This document shows, piece by piece, positions 7,892-15,631 of a stretch of 17,537 bases of DNA. This stretch comes from Salinarimonas sp051117315 (GTDB taxonomy: Bacteria; Pseudomonadota; Alphaproteobacteria; Rhizobiales; Beijerinckiaceae), in the NCBI GenBank assembly GCA_051117315.1, contig JBNPEA010000054.1, positions 1 to 17,537 of the forward strand, given 5' to 3'. The notes beneath the pieces are model-generated. The model was not told where the DNA came from. It saw only the letters and a program-made list of their open reading frames with translations, and did no database searches. Within the stretch, counting starts at the first letter, position 1. Each line of letters begins with the position of its first letter. The position numbers and the translations under genes were made by a program.

Positions 7892-8758
7892 ATGACCGGG
7901 GCCGTCGCCCTTCCTCCGCCCGCCGCACCGGCACGTGCGCCGCTCTCGTCACGGGCAGTCGCGGCGATCCCGACGATCCTGTTCTGGATCTATGTCGGCG
8001 CCTTCTTCGTCTACCTGTTCGCGCCCCTCGTCGTGATGAGCGCGGCCGCCTTCAACACGAGCCGCTTCCCCACCGTGACGCCCTGGCTCGGCACCACGAC
8101 CGACTGGTTCGCGCAGATGGCGGACGACGCCGCCATGTGGCGGGCGCTCGGGACGTCGGCGATCGTCGCGCTCGGCGTCGTCGCCATCGCCGTGCCCGTG
8201 GGCACCGCCGCGGCGCTGGTGCTGACGAGCCTGCATGCACGGGCTCGCTCGGTGCTCTACGCGCTGATGGTCTCGCCGCTGCTGACGCCGGGCGTCGTCA
8301 TCGGCATCGCGACGCTGGTGCTCTGGCGCCAGATCGGCGTCGGCGGCGGGCTCCTGCTCATCGTGCTCGCCCAGGCGAGCTTCATCTCCGCCTACGTCAT
8401 GCTGATGGTGGCCGCGCGCCTGCAGCGCTTCGACCGGACGCTGGAGGAGGCGGCGCTCGGGCTCGGCGCCACGAAGCTCATGGTCTTCCGCCGCGTGCTG
8501 CTGCCATTCCTCAAGCCCGCGCTGCTCGCCGCAGCGCTGCTCGCGACGCTCCAGAGCGTGGAGAACTACAACACGACGCTGTTCGTGCGCGGCTTCGAGA
8601 CGCCTCTGACCGTCTACATCGCCACCAAGGTCCGCACTGGGCTCACGCCGGCGGTGAACGCGCTGGCGCTGGTCATGATCGCGATCACCATCGCCGGCGC
8701 GCTGGCCTGGGAGATCGCCCGCCGGCTCGAGGCGCGCCGCACCGCGACCACGCCGTAG
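7892..8758 (+). CDS. PotC-like ABC transporter permease
   Basis: A 288-residue permease, the second membrane subunit of the polyamine-type importer. After a ~25-residue proline/alanine-rich cytoplasmic tail come six predicted helices. The EAA loop appears as EEAALGLGATKLMVFRRVLL. AAGGGG in the 13-base gap after the first permease serves as ribosome site. It is the last gene of the operon; 117 bases downstream the convergent oxoprolinase gene ends, with two hairpins between. Confidence 0.92.
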   Translation: MTGAVALPPPAAPARAPLSSRAVAAIPTILFWIYVGAFFVYLFAPLVVMSAAAFNTSRFPTVTPWLGTTTDWFAQMADDAAMWRALGTSAIVALGVVAIAVPVGTAAALVLTSLHARARSVLYALMVSPLLTPGVVIGIATLVLWRQIGVGGGLLLIVLAQASFISAYVMLMVAARLQRFDRTLEEAALGLGATKLMVFRRVLLPFLKPALLAAALLATLQSVENYNTTLFVRGFETPLTVYIATKVRTGLTPAVNALALVMIAITIAGALAWEIARRLEARRTATTP

Positions 8759-8786
8759 GGTAGGTGGGTAGCGAAAGCGGACCGGT

Positions 8787-8802
8787 GGGCGCGAAGGCGC
8801 CC
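8787..8802. terminator. GC hairpin downstream of the ABC operon
   Basis: GGGCGC at 8787-8792 and GCGCCC at 8797-8802 pair perfectly around a GAAG loop, 29 bases after the last permease stop. There is no T-run, so at most it is an mRNA 3' end stabiliser or a weak or factor-dependent terminator for the rightward operon. Confidence 0.4.
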
Positions 8803-8838
8803 GACCATTCGCCCCCACCCGCCTCGCTGCGCTCGTCG

Positions 8839-8856
8839 ACCGCCCCGAGGGGCGGT
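8839..8856. terminator. Hairpin between convergent genes
   Basis: ACCGCCCC at 8839-8846 and GGGGCGGT at 8849-8856 form perfect 8-base arms around GA. It lies 20 bases from the end of the leftward oxoprolinase gene and could serve either strand. No uracil tract follows on either side, so a factor-independent terminator is not proven. Confidence 0.45.
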
Positions 8857-8875
8857 GTCGGCGCGCGGCCCCGGC

Positions 8876-11800
8876 TCACTCCGGCGCGCCGTACCCCCCG
8901 CCCGTCGGCGTGATCACCGTCACCGCCTCGCCGGCCTCGAGCACGGTCTGGTCGCTCCCGGCGAGCTCCTCGATGCGGCCGTCGAGGCGGCGCACCAGCG
9001 TGCGGCCGAGCGCGCCGGGCTCGCCGCCGTCGACGCCGAAGGGGCGGACCTTGCGGTGCGAGGCGAGGATGGCGCAGTCCATCCGCTCGCGGAAGCGGAT
9101 CGTGCGCGACGTCCCGTCCCCCGCCGACCAGCGGCCCCGCCCGCCGGAGCCGCGGCGGATGTGGAAATCCTCCAGCACCACGGGGAAGCGCGCCTCCAGG
9201 ATCTCCGGGTCGGTGAGCCGCGAGTTCGTCATGTGCGTGTGCACGCCCGACGCGCCGTTCCAGCCGGGGCCGGCGGGGGCGCCCGAGCAGATCGTCTCGT
9301 AGTACTGGTAGGCGTCGTTGCCGAAGGTGAGATTGTTCATGCCGCCCTGCGACGAGCCCATCGCCCCGAGCGCGCCGAACAGGCAGTTCGTCACCGCCTG
9401 GCTCACCTCGACGTTGCCGGCGACCACCGCCGCCGGATAGCGCGGCGAGAGCATCGAGCCGTCGGGCACGACGATCTCGATCGGGCGCAGGCAGCCGGCG
9501 TTCATCGGAATGGCGTCGTCCACCATGACCCGGAAGACGTAGAGCACCGCGGCCCGGGTCACCGGGGCCGGGGCGTTGAAGTTGTCGGGCTGCTGCGGGG
9601 AGGTGCCGGCGAAGTCGACCCGCGCCGTGCGCCGCGCCCGATCGACGCTGATCGAGACGCGGATGGCGCAGCCCTGGTCCATCGGATAGTCGAAGGAACA
9701 GTCCGTCAGCCGGTCGAGCAGGCGGCGCACGCTCTCCGCCGCGTTGTCCTGCACGTGCCCCATGTAGGCGCGCACCACGTCGAGCCCGAAGCTCGCGACC
9801 ATCTTCTCGAGCTCGGCGACGCCCTTCTCGTTGGCCGCGATCTGCGCCTTCAGGTCGTTGACGTTCTGGACGACGTTGCGCACCGGATAGCGTGCGCCGG
9901 TCAGCAGCGCCACGAGCTCCGCCTCGCGGAAGCGGCCGCGGTCGACGAGCTTGAAGTTGTCGATGTAGACGCCTTCCTCCTCGATATGCGTCGCGCGCGG
10001 CGACATCGAGCCGGGCGCCACGCCGCCGACGTCGGCGTGGTGGCCGCGCGAGGCGACCCAGAACAGGATCGTCTTCTTGTCGGCGTCGAACACCGGCGTG
10101 CACACGGTGATGTCCGGCAGGTGCGTGCCGCCGTTGTAGGGGGCGTTGAGCACGAACACGTCGCCCGGGTGGATCTCCGGGTTGAGCCGGATCACGGTCT
10201 CGACCGAGCGGTCCATCGAGCCCAGATGCACCGGCATGTGCGGCGCGTTGGCGACGAGGTTTCCTTCCGCGTCGAACACCGCGCAGGAGAAGTCGAGCCG
10301 CTCCTTGATGTTGACCGAGTAGGCCGTGTTCTGCAGCGTGACGCCCATCTGCTCGGCGATCGACATGAACAGGTTGTTGAAGATCTCCAGCATCACGGGA
10401 TCGGCCTCGGTCCCCACCGCATGACGGCTCGGCAGCGCCTTCACGCGGGCGAGCACGAGGTGATCCTTCGCCGTGAGCCGCGCCTCCCAGCCGTCCTCGA
10501 CGACGATGGTCTGGTTCGGCTCGACCACGATGGCGGGGCCGGGGATGCGGTGGCCCGGGCGGATCGCCTCGCGCAGGTAGACGCCCGCCTGGTGCCAGCC
10601 CCTGGAGAAGACGCGCGTCGTGCGCGCCGGCTCGGGGCTGCCCTCGATCGTCTCGACACCGTCGCTCTCGGCGAACTCAGCGCCGCCACCCACCGCCTCG
10701 ATCTCCACCGCCTCGACGACGAGCGCCTTGCCCTCGTGGACGAAGCCGAAGCGGCGCTTGTGCCGCTCCTCGAAGCCGGCGCGCAGGACGTCCGCCGAGG
10801 CGGGCGCGACGGCGCCGTCGATCGCCGCGCCCGCGAGCGTCGCGGCGTCGACCTGGAGCGGCGTGTCGGTGCCCGCGTAGCGCACGTGGGCCCGGACGAC
10901 GACCTCGATGTCGGCCCGCGGCACGCCCTGTCCCGCGAGCTCGGCGACCGCCTCATCGACGAGGGGCTTGCCCGCGGCGGCGAGGGCGGCGGGCGCATCG
11001 TCGTCGAGGGGCGCATCGACCGCGCCCTGGCGCGTGGCGCGGATGTCGGCGAGGCCCATGCCGTAGGCCGAGAGGAGGCCCGAGAGCGGATGCACGAGCA
11101 CCGTCTTCATGCCGAGCGCGTCGGCCACCCTGCAGGCGTGCTGCCCGCCGGCGCCGCCGAAGCAGTTGAGCGCGTAGCGGGTGACGTCGTAGCCGCGCTG
11201 GACCGAGATCTTCTTGATCGCCTCGGCCATGTTCGCGACCGCGATCTCGAGGAAGCCGTCGGCCACCTCCTCGGGCGTGCGCCCGTCGCCGATCTCGGCG
11301 GCGAGGGTCTCGAAGGCCGCGCGCACCGCGCCGGCGTCCAGCGGCTCGTCGCCGTTCGGCCCGAAGATCCGGGGGAAGCAGTCCGGCAGGAGCTTGCCGA
11401 CCATCACGTTCGCGTCCGTGACCGCGAGCGGCCCGCCGCGGCGGTAGCAGGCCGGGCCGGGATGGGCGCCGGCGGAGTCGGGCCCGACGCGAAAGCGCGT
11501 GCCGTCCCACTTCAGCATCGAGCCGCCGCCGGCGGCCACCGTGTGGATCAGCATCATCGGCGCGCGCATGCGCACGCCCGCCACCTCGGTCTCGAAGGCG
11601 CGCTCGTAGGCGCCGTCGAAATGCGCGACGTCGGTGGAGGTCCCGCCCATGTCGAAGCCGATCACCTTCTCGAACCCGGCCGAGCGCCCGGTCTCGGCGA
11701 GGCCGACCACGCCGCCGGCGGGACCCGACAGGATCGCGTCCTTGCCCTGGAACAGCTCCGCGGCGGTCAGCCCGCCCGAGGACATCATGAACATCACCCG

Positions 11801-12511
11801 CGCGCCGGTGCGCGCGATGTCGAGCTCCTCGGAGACCTGGGCGACGTAGCGGGAGAGAATCGGGGAGAGGTACGCGTCGACGACGGTGGTGTCCCCGCGG
11901 CCGACGAGCTTCACCAGCGGCGAGACCTCGTGCGAGACCGACACCTGCGGGAAGCCCATCTCCCGGGCCAGCTCCGCCACCCGGCGCTCGTGGTCGGGAT
12001 ACTTGTAGGCGTGCATCAGCACGATCGCCAGCGCCCGGTGCCCGGCCGCCTTCGCCCGCTCCAGGGCGGCGCGGGCACCCGCCTCGTCGAGGGGCGTCTC
12101 GACGGTGCCGTCGGCGAGGACGCGCTCGTCGAGCTCGACCACGTCCTCGTAGAGCTCGTCGGGCTTGACGATGGCCTTGGCGAAGATGTCGGCGCGGGCC
12201 TGGTAGCCGATGCGCAGCGCGTCCCGGAAGCCCTTCGTGGTGAGGAGCAGGGTCCGCTCGCCCTTGCGCTCGAGCAGCGCGTTGGTCGCCACCGTGGTGC
12301 CCATGCGCACCTCGCCGATCGTGCCCGTCGGGATCGGCTCGCCGCGGGAGAGGCCGAGATGGTCGCGGATGCCCTGCACGGCGGCGTCGCGGTAGGCGTC
12401 GGCATTCTCGGAGAGCAGCTTGCGGGCGTGCAGGCGCCCGTCCGGGTCGCGCGCGATCACGTCCGTGAAGGTGCCGCCGCGATCGATCCAGAAGTCCCAC
12501 ACGCCGCTCAT
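8876..12511 (-). CDS. 5-oxoprolinase (ATP-hydrolysing), fused HyuA/HyuB type
   Basis: A 1211-residue cytoplasmic enzyme matching eukaryote-type OPLAH in length and layout. It is predicted to open 5-oxo-L-proline (pyroglutamate) to L-glutamate at the cost of ATP. The HyuA half begins DRGGTFTDV (residues 10-18), the ATPase-fold phosphate loop. It continues with GRGDTTVVDAYL, then DMGGTSTDV (287-295) and VGPDSAGAHPGPACYRRGGP. FPRIFGPNGDEPL resembles the matching OPLAH segment rather than plain hydantoinases. The HyuB half starts near Met707 (MLEIFNNLFMSIAEQMGVT) and ends VITPTGGGYGAPE. The ATG at 12509-12511 has GAGGAG eight bases upstream; the frame is open 138 bases further but into the promoter region. 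It stands divergent from the TRAP operon, suggesting that the transporter feeds it. A related N-substituted or hydantoin-like substrate cannot be excluded. Confidence 0.9.
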   Translation of the reverse strand: MSGVWDFWIDRGGTFTDVIARDPDGRLHARKLLSENADAYRDAAVQGIRDHLGLSRGEPIPTGTIGEVRMGTTVATNALLERKGERTLLLTTKGFRDALRIGYQARADIFAKAIVKPDELYEDVVELDERVLADGTVETPLDEAGARAALERAKAAGHRALAIVLMHAYKYPDHERRVAELAREMGFPQVSVSHEVSPLVKLVGRGDTTVVDAYLSPILSRYVAQVSEELDIARTGARVMFMMSSGGLTAAELFQGKDAILSGPAGGVVGLAETGRSAGFEKVIGFDMGGTSTDVAHFDGAYERAFETEVAGVRMRAPMMLIHTVAAGGGSMLKWDGTRFRVGPDSAGAHPGPACYRRGGPLAVTDANVMVGKLLPDCFPRIFGPNGDEPLDAGAVRAAFETLAAEIGDGRTPEEVADGFLEIAVANMAEAIKKISVQRGYDVTRYALNCFGGAGGQHACRVADALGMKTVLVHPLSGLLSAYGMGLADIRATRQGAVDAPLDDDAPAALAAAGKPLVDEAVAELAGQGVPRADIEVVVRAHVRYAGTDTPLQVDAATLAGAAIDGAVAPASADVLRAGFEERHKRRFGFVHEGKALVVEAVEIEAVGGGAEFAESDGVETIEGSPEPARTTRVFSRGWHQAGVYLREAIRPGHRIPGPAIVVEPNQTIVVEDGWEARLTAKDHLVLARVKALPSRHAVGTEADPVMLEIFNNLFMSIAEQMGVTLQNTAYSVNIKERLDFSCAVFDAEGNLVANAPHMPVHLGSMDRSVETVIRLNPEIHPGDVFVLNAPYNGGTHLPDITVCTPVFDADKKTILFWVASRGHHADVGGVAPGSMSPRATHIEEEGVYIDNFKLVDRGRFREAELVALLTGARYPVRNVVQNVNDLKAQIAANEKGVAELEKMVASFGLDVVRAYMGHVQDNAAESVRRLLDRLTDCSFDYPMDQGCAIRVSISVDRARRTARVDFAGTSPQQPDNFNAPAPVTRAAVLYVFRVMVDDAIPMNAGCLRPIEIVVPDGSMLSPRYPAAVVAGNVEVSQAVTNCLFGALGAMGSSQGGMNNLTFGNDAYQYYETICSGAPAGPGWNGASGVHTHMTNSRLTDPEILEARFPVVLEDFHIRRGSGGRGRWSAGDGTSRTIRFRERMDCAILASHRKVRPFGVDGGEPGALGRTLVRRLDGRIEELAGSDQTVLEAGEAVTVITPTGGGYGAPE

Positions 12512-12566
12512 CGCTCGTCTCCTCGGCCAGGCGACCCGCCCCCTCCGCGGGTCGCTCCCTCCGATC

Positions 12567-12594
12567 ATCATCTCGAATACCGACAAAACGTCAA
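12567..12594 (-). promoter_or_regulatory. Candidate promoter of the oxoprolinase gene
   Basis: Read leftward, TTGACG (12594-12589) and GATGAT (12572-12567) are separated by 16 bases. They match the sigma-70 -35 and -10 consensus at five and four of six positions. The -10 lies 55 bases before the oxoprolinase start. The -35 box sits inside the left half of the inverted repeat described separately, so a bound repressor would block it. Prediction by eye only. Confidence 0.4.
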
Positions 12595-12616
12595 CGTTTT
12601 TCCGATGAGTTGACGT
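12588..12616. promoter_or_regulatory. Perfect 8-base inverted repeat, probable operator of the divergent region
   Basis: ACGTCAAC at 12588-12595 and GTTGACGT at 12609-12616 are exact inverted copies around 13 bases. A nested pair, AAAACG (12585-12590) and CGTTTT (12595-12600), overlaps the left half. The tract is much more AT-rich than its surroundings, as regulatory DNA often is. It lies between the oxoprolinase gene and the TRAP operon and covers a candidate -35 box. The MarR-like protein encoded at the end of the TRAP operon is the obvious candidate ligand, but this is inference. Confidence 0.5.
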
Positions 12617-12734
12617 AAGGATATTGACATGGTGTCCCGCACATATCACGCTTGCATCACGCGCATGAGTCTTGGGGGTGCGCAGGGAGCCCGCCCGTGC
12701 CGCTCACGCCGGGCGCGACAAGGGGAGAATACAC

Positions 12735-13709
12735 ATGAACGTCTTCGTACGCGCCATGGCCGGCGCGGGCCTCGCGGCCGTCCTGACGAGCGGGGCCGCG
12801 GCCCAGAGCTGGGACATGCCCACACCCTATCCGGACACGACCTTCCACACGGTCAACATCGCCCAGTTCGCCGACGAGGTGCGCGAGGCCACCGGCGGCG
12901 GGCTCGACATCACCGTGCATTCCGCCGGCTCGCTGATCAAGCATCCCGAGATCAAGCGCACCATCCGCTCCGGCGTCGTGCCGATCGGCGAGGTCCTGAT
13001 CTCGCTGCACGCCAACGAGAACCCGATCTACGGCCTCGACTCCGTGCCCTTCCTGGCGAATTCCTACGAGACCGCCCGCGACCTCTACGCCGCGCAGCGC
13101 CCGGCGCTCGAGGCGACGCTGGCCGAGGAGGGGCTCACGCTCCTGTTCTCCGTGCCGTGGCCGCCGCAGGGCATCTACGCCTCGCAGGAGATCCAGGCCA
13201 TCGACGACCTGCGTGGCCTGCGCTTCCGCACCTACAACCCGGGCACCGCGCGCATCGCCGAGCTCTCCGGCGCGACGCCCGTCCAGGTCGAGGTCGCCGA
13301 CCTCTCGACCGCCTTCGCCACCGGCCGTGTCGAGGCGACGATCACCTCGCCCTCGACCGGCGTGAACTCCAAGTTCTGGGACTTCGTCTCGCACTATCAC
13401 GACACCCGCGCCTGGCTGCCGCGCAACATGGTGGTGGCGAACACCGCCGCCTTCGAGGCGCTCGATCCGGGCGTGCGCGCGGCGCTTCTCGAGGCCGCGG
13501 CCGCCGCGGAGGCCCGCGGCTGGGAGATGTCGGAGGCCGACACCGAGGCCGCGACGCAGACGCTCGCCGAGAACGGCATCGCCGTGGTCGAGCCCGCGCC
13601 GGCGCTCGTCGCCGGCTTCCAGGAGATCGGCGCACAGATCGCCGCCGAGTGGGCCGAGAGCGCCGGCGAGGCCGGCACCGCCGTGCTCGAGGCCTACCAG
13701 GCGAACTGA
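12735..13709 (+). CDS. TRAP transporter periplasmic receptor (DctP family)
   Basis: A 324-residue periplasmic solute receptor of a TRAP system, which delivers a carboxylate to the membrane subunits encoded next. A Sec signal peptide covers residues 1-23 (hydrophobic run, then GAAA before Gln24). LRGLRFRTYNPGTARIAEL is the family segment whose conserved arginine (Arg165, perhaps with Arg163) normally grips the ligand carboxylate. AGSLIKHPEIKRTIRSGVVPIGE and the later FATGRVEATITSPSTG are also DctP-like. The ATG at 12735 follows AGGGGAGA at normal spacing; an in-frame ATG at 12672 would add an arginine-rich stretch before the signal peptide and is rejected. Being divergent from a 5-oxoprolinase, its ligand may be pyroglutamate, which some Bordetella TRAP receptors bind. 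That is inference. Confidence 0.92.
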   Translation: MNVFVRAMAGAGLAAVLTSGAAAQSWDMPTPYPDTTFHTVNIAQFADEVREATGGGLDITVHSAGSLIKHPEIKRTIRSGVVPIGEVLISLHANENPIYGLDSVPFLANSYETARDLYAAQRPALEATLAEEGLTLLFSVPWPPQGIYASQEIQAIDDLRGLRFRTYNPGTARIAELSGATPVQVEVADLSTAFATGRVEATITSPSTGVNSKFWDFVSHYHDTRAWLPRNMVVANTAAFEALDPGVRAALLEAAAAAEARGWEMSEADTEAATQTLAENGIAVVEPAPALVAGFQEIGAQIAAEWAESAGEAGTAVLEAYQAN

Positions 13710-13714
13710 CCCTC

Positions 13715-13743
13715 TCCGCCGCCGTCCCCGGGACGGCGGCGGA
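13715..13743 (+). terminator. Strong hairpin between TRAP receptor and membrane-subunit genes
   Basis: Arms of 14 bases at 13715-13728 and 13730-13743 (TCCGCCGCCGTCCC and its exact reverse complement) surround one central C, five bases after the receptor stop. No T-run follows. As in the ABC operon, it is placed to keep receptor mRNA abundant relative to the downstream permease genes. Confidence 0.6.
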
Positions 13744-13767
13744 CCTCGTCCGGCAGCGGAGGACCGC

Positions 13768-14325
13768 ATGCGTCGCGCGCTCGATTTCCTCTACGCGGCC
13801 GGCCTTTGGCTGTCCGCGCTGTGCATCCTCGCCATCGCGACGCTCGTCGGCCTGCAGGTGCTGGCGCGGATCTGGGACGCGCTGCTGCAGGCGCTGGACC
13901 TGCCGCGCTCGGGCTTCGTGATCCCCTCGCTCGCGGAGATCTCGGGCTACCTCTTCGCCGCGGCGAGCTTCCTCGCGCTGGCCGGCACGCTCAAGAGCGG
14001 CGCGCACATCCGCGTCACCATGCTGGTCAACGCCCTGCCCGGGCGGGCGCGTACCGCGATCGAGGCGGGGGCGCTCGCTTTCGGCGTCGCCGCGGGGGCC
14101 TTCGGGACCCGGGCGGTGGGCGGCTACGCGCTGGAGAGCTGGCGCTTCGGCGAGGTCTCGCCGGGGCTCGTGCCGGTGCCGCTGGTCTGGCCGCAGGCGG
14201 CGATGGCGGTGGGCGCCGCGCTCCTCACCATCGCCTTCCTCGACGAGCTCGTGGTCACCCTGCGCACCGGGCGCCCGAGCTTCCGCGCCGCCGAGGACGC
14301 GGTCGCGCTGGGCCGGGAGGGCTGA
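13768..14325 (+). CDS. TRAP transporter small membrane subunit (DctQ family)
   Basis: A 185-residue inner-membrane protein with four predicted helices, near residues 8-30, 50-70, 90-110 and 130-155. This is the usual size and pattern of DctQ. The segment GTLKSGAHIRVTML, between helices 2 and 3, is the recognisable DctQ feature (G-x-H-I-x-V). A cytoplasmic tail follows. GGAGGA precedes the ATG by a few bases. It pairs with the large subunit that starts four bases after its stop. Confidence 0.9.
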   Translation: MRRALDFLYAAGLWLSALCILAIATLVGLQVLARIWDALLQALDLPRSGFVIPSLAEISGYLFAAASFLALAGTLKSGAHIRVTMLVNALPGRARTAIEAGALAFGVAAGAFGTRAVGGYALESWRFGEVSPGLVPVPLVWPQAAMAVGAALLTIAFLDELVVTLRTGRPSFRAAEDAVALGREG

Positions 14326-14329
14326 AGCG

Positions 14330-15631
14330 ATGGAGCCGACGACCCTGATGCTCCTCCTCGTCGCCGTGCTGTTCGCGATCCTCGCCTGCGGCGTCTGGAT
14401 CGCGGTGGCGCTGGCGACGCTCGGCTTCATCGCCCTCGTCGTCTCGCTGCCGCTGCCGCCGGGCGCGATCCTGGCGACGGCGATGTGGCAGCAGCTGAAC
14501 TCGTGGGACCTCACCGCCCTGCCGATGTTCATCCTGATGGGGGACATCCTCTTCCGCACGAAGCTGTCCGAGGACATGTTCGAGGGGCTCACCCCCTGGC
14601 TCGCCCGGCTGCCTGGGAGGCTCCTGCACGTCAACGTGCTCGGCTGCACCATCTTCGCCGCGGTCTCCGGCTCCTCGGCGGCGACCTGCGCCACGATCGG
14701 GCGGATCTCGCTCGGCGAGCTGAAGAAGCGCGGCTATTCGGACGTCATGGCCATCGGCACGCTCGCGGGCTCGGGCACGATCGGGCTGATGATCCCGCCG
14801 TCCATCATCCTCATCGTCTACGCCACGGCCACGGAGCAGTCGGTGGCGCGGCTGTTCATCGCCGGCGTCGTGCCCGGGCTGATGCTGACTGCGCTGTTCA
14901 TGGGCTACGTCATCGTCTGGTCGCTCATCAACCGCGACCGCATGCCTCCGCCGGAGCCGGCGATGCCGCTGCGCCAGCGGCTCGCCAAGCTGCGGCGGCT
15001 CGCTCCGGTCGTGCTCCTCATCGTCGGCGTGATCGGCTCGATCTACGCGGGCTTCGCCTCGGCGACGGAGGCGGCGGCGGTGGGCTTGTTGCCGGCGCAC
15101 GCCATCTCCTGGCGGGCGGGCACGCTGAACCTGCCGACCTTCCGCACGGCGCTCCTGTCGGCGACGAAGACCTCGTGCATGATCGCCTTCATCCTCGCCG
15201 GCGCCGCCTTCCTGACGACGGCGATGGGCTTCACCGGCATCCCGCGCCTGCTGGCGGAGTGGATCGGCACGTTCGGCCTCTCGCAGGCGATGCTGCTCTT
15301 GGCCCTGACGCTGTTCTTCATCGTGATGGGCTGCTTCCTCGACGGCATCTCGCTCGTGGTGCTGACCACCTCGATCATCATGCCGCTCGTCACCGCGGCG
15401 GGGATCGACCTGATCTGGTTCGGCATCTTCATCGTGCTCGTGGTGGAGATGGCGCAGATCACGCCGCCGGTGGGCTTCAACCTCTACGTCCTGCAATCGC
15501 TCACCGGGCGCGACATCTTCCGGCTCGGCCTCTACACCGCGCCCTTCTTCCTGATCATGTGCCTCGCCGCCCTGCTGCTCGCGCTCTTCCCCGAGATCGC
15601 GCTGTGGCTGCCGCGAACGATGCTGGAATGA
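14330..15631 (+). CDS. TRAP transporter large permease subunit (DctM family)
   Basis: A 433-residue inner-membrane permease, the ion-coupled channel part of the TRAP system, with about 12 hydrophobic segments across its length. FAAVSGSSAATCATIGRISL and GSGTIGLMIPPSIILIVYA are the characteristic DctM signature regions in the first half. The second half repeats the pattern with MGCFLDGISLVVLTTSIIMP. Length and start are normal for the family. GGAGGG, inside the end of the DctQ gene, is the ribosome site. Its TGA overlaps the ATG of the MarR-like gene. Confidence 0.93.
   Translation: MEPTTLMLLLVAVLFAILACGVWIAVALATLGFIALVVSLPLPPGAILATAMWQQLNSWDLTALPMFILMGDILFRTKLSEDMFEGLTPWLARLPGRLLHVNVLGCTIFAAVSGSSAATCATIGRISLGELKKRGYSDVMAIGTLAGSGTIGLMIPPSIILIVYATATEQSVARLFIAGVVPGLMLTALFMGYVIVWSLINRDRMPPPEPAMPLRQRLAKLRRLAPVVLLIVGVIGSIYAGFASATEAAAVGLLPAHAISWRAGTLNLPTFRTALLSATKTSCMIAFILAGAAFLTTAMGFTGIPRLLAEWIGTFGLSQAMLLLALTLFFIVMGCFLDGISLVVLTTSIIMPLVTAAGIDLIWFGIFIVLVVEMAQITPPVGFNLYVLQSLTGRDIFRLGLYTAPFFLIMCLAALLLALFPEIALWLPRTMLE

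Noticed and set aside
8855..12613. A 1252-codon open frame on the + strand opposite the oxoprolinase gene
   Set aside because: It is full of Arg, His, Asp and Gly with no recognisable domain and mirrors the oxoprolinase codons. Very high GC removes stop codons from the opposite strand.
12624..12646. TTGACA followed by ACATAT as a rightward promoter for the TRAP operon
   Set aside because: The spacing is only 11 bases, and no acceptable -10 box is found 16-18 bases away, so I did not annotate it.
14485..15627. Upstream extension of the MarR-like frame through DctM
   Set aside because: It is a His/Arg-rich shadow of the DctM gene with no regulator features; the regulator domain begins well after 15628.
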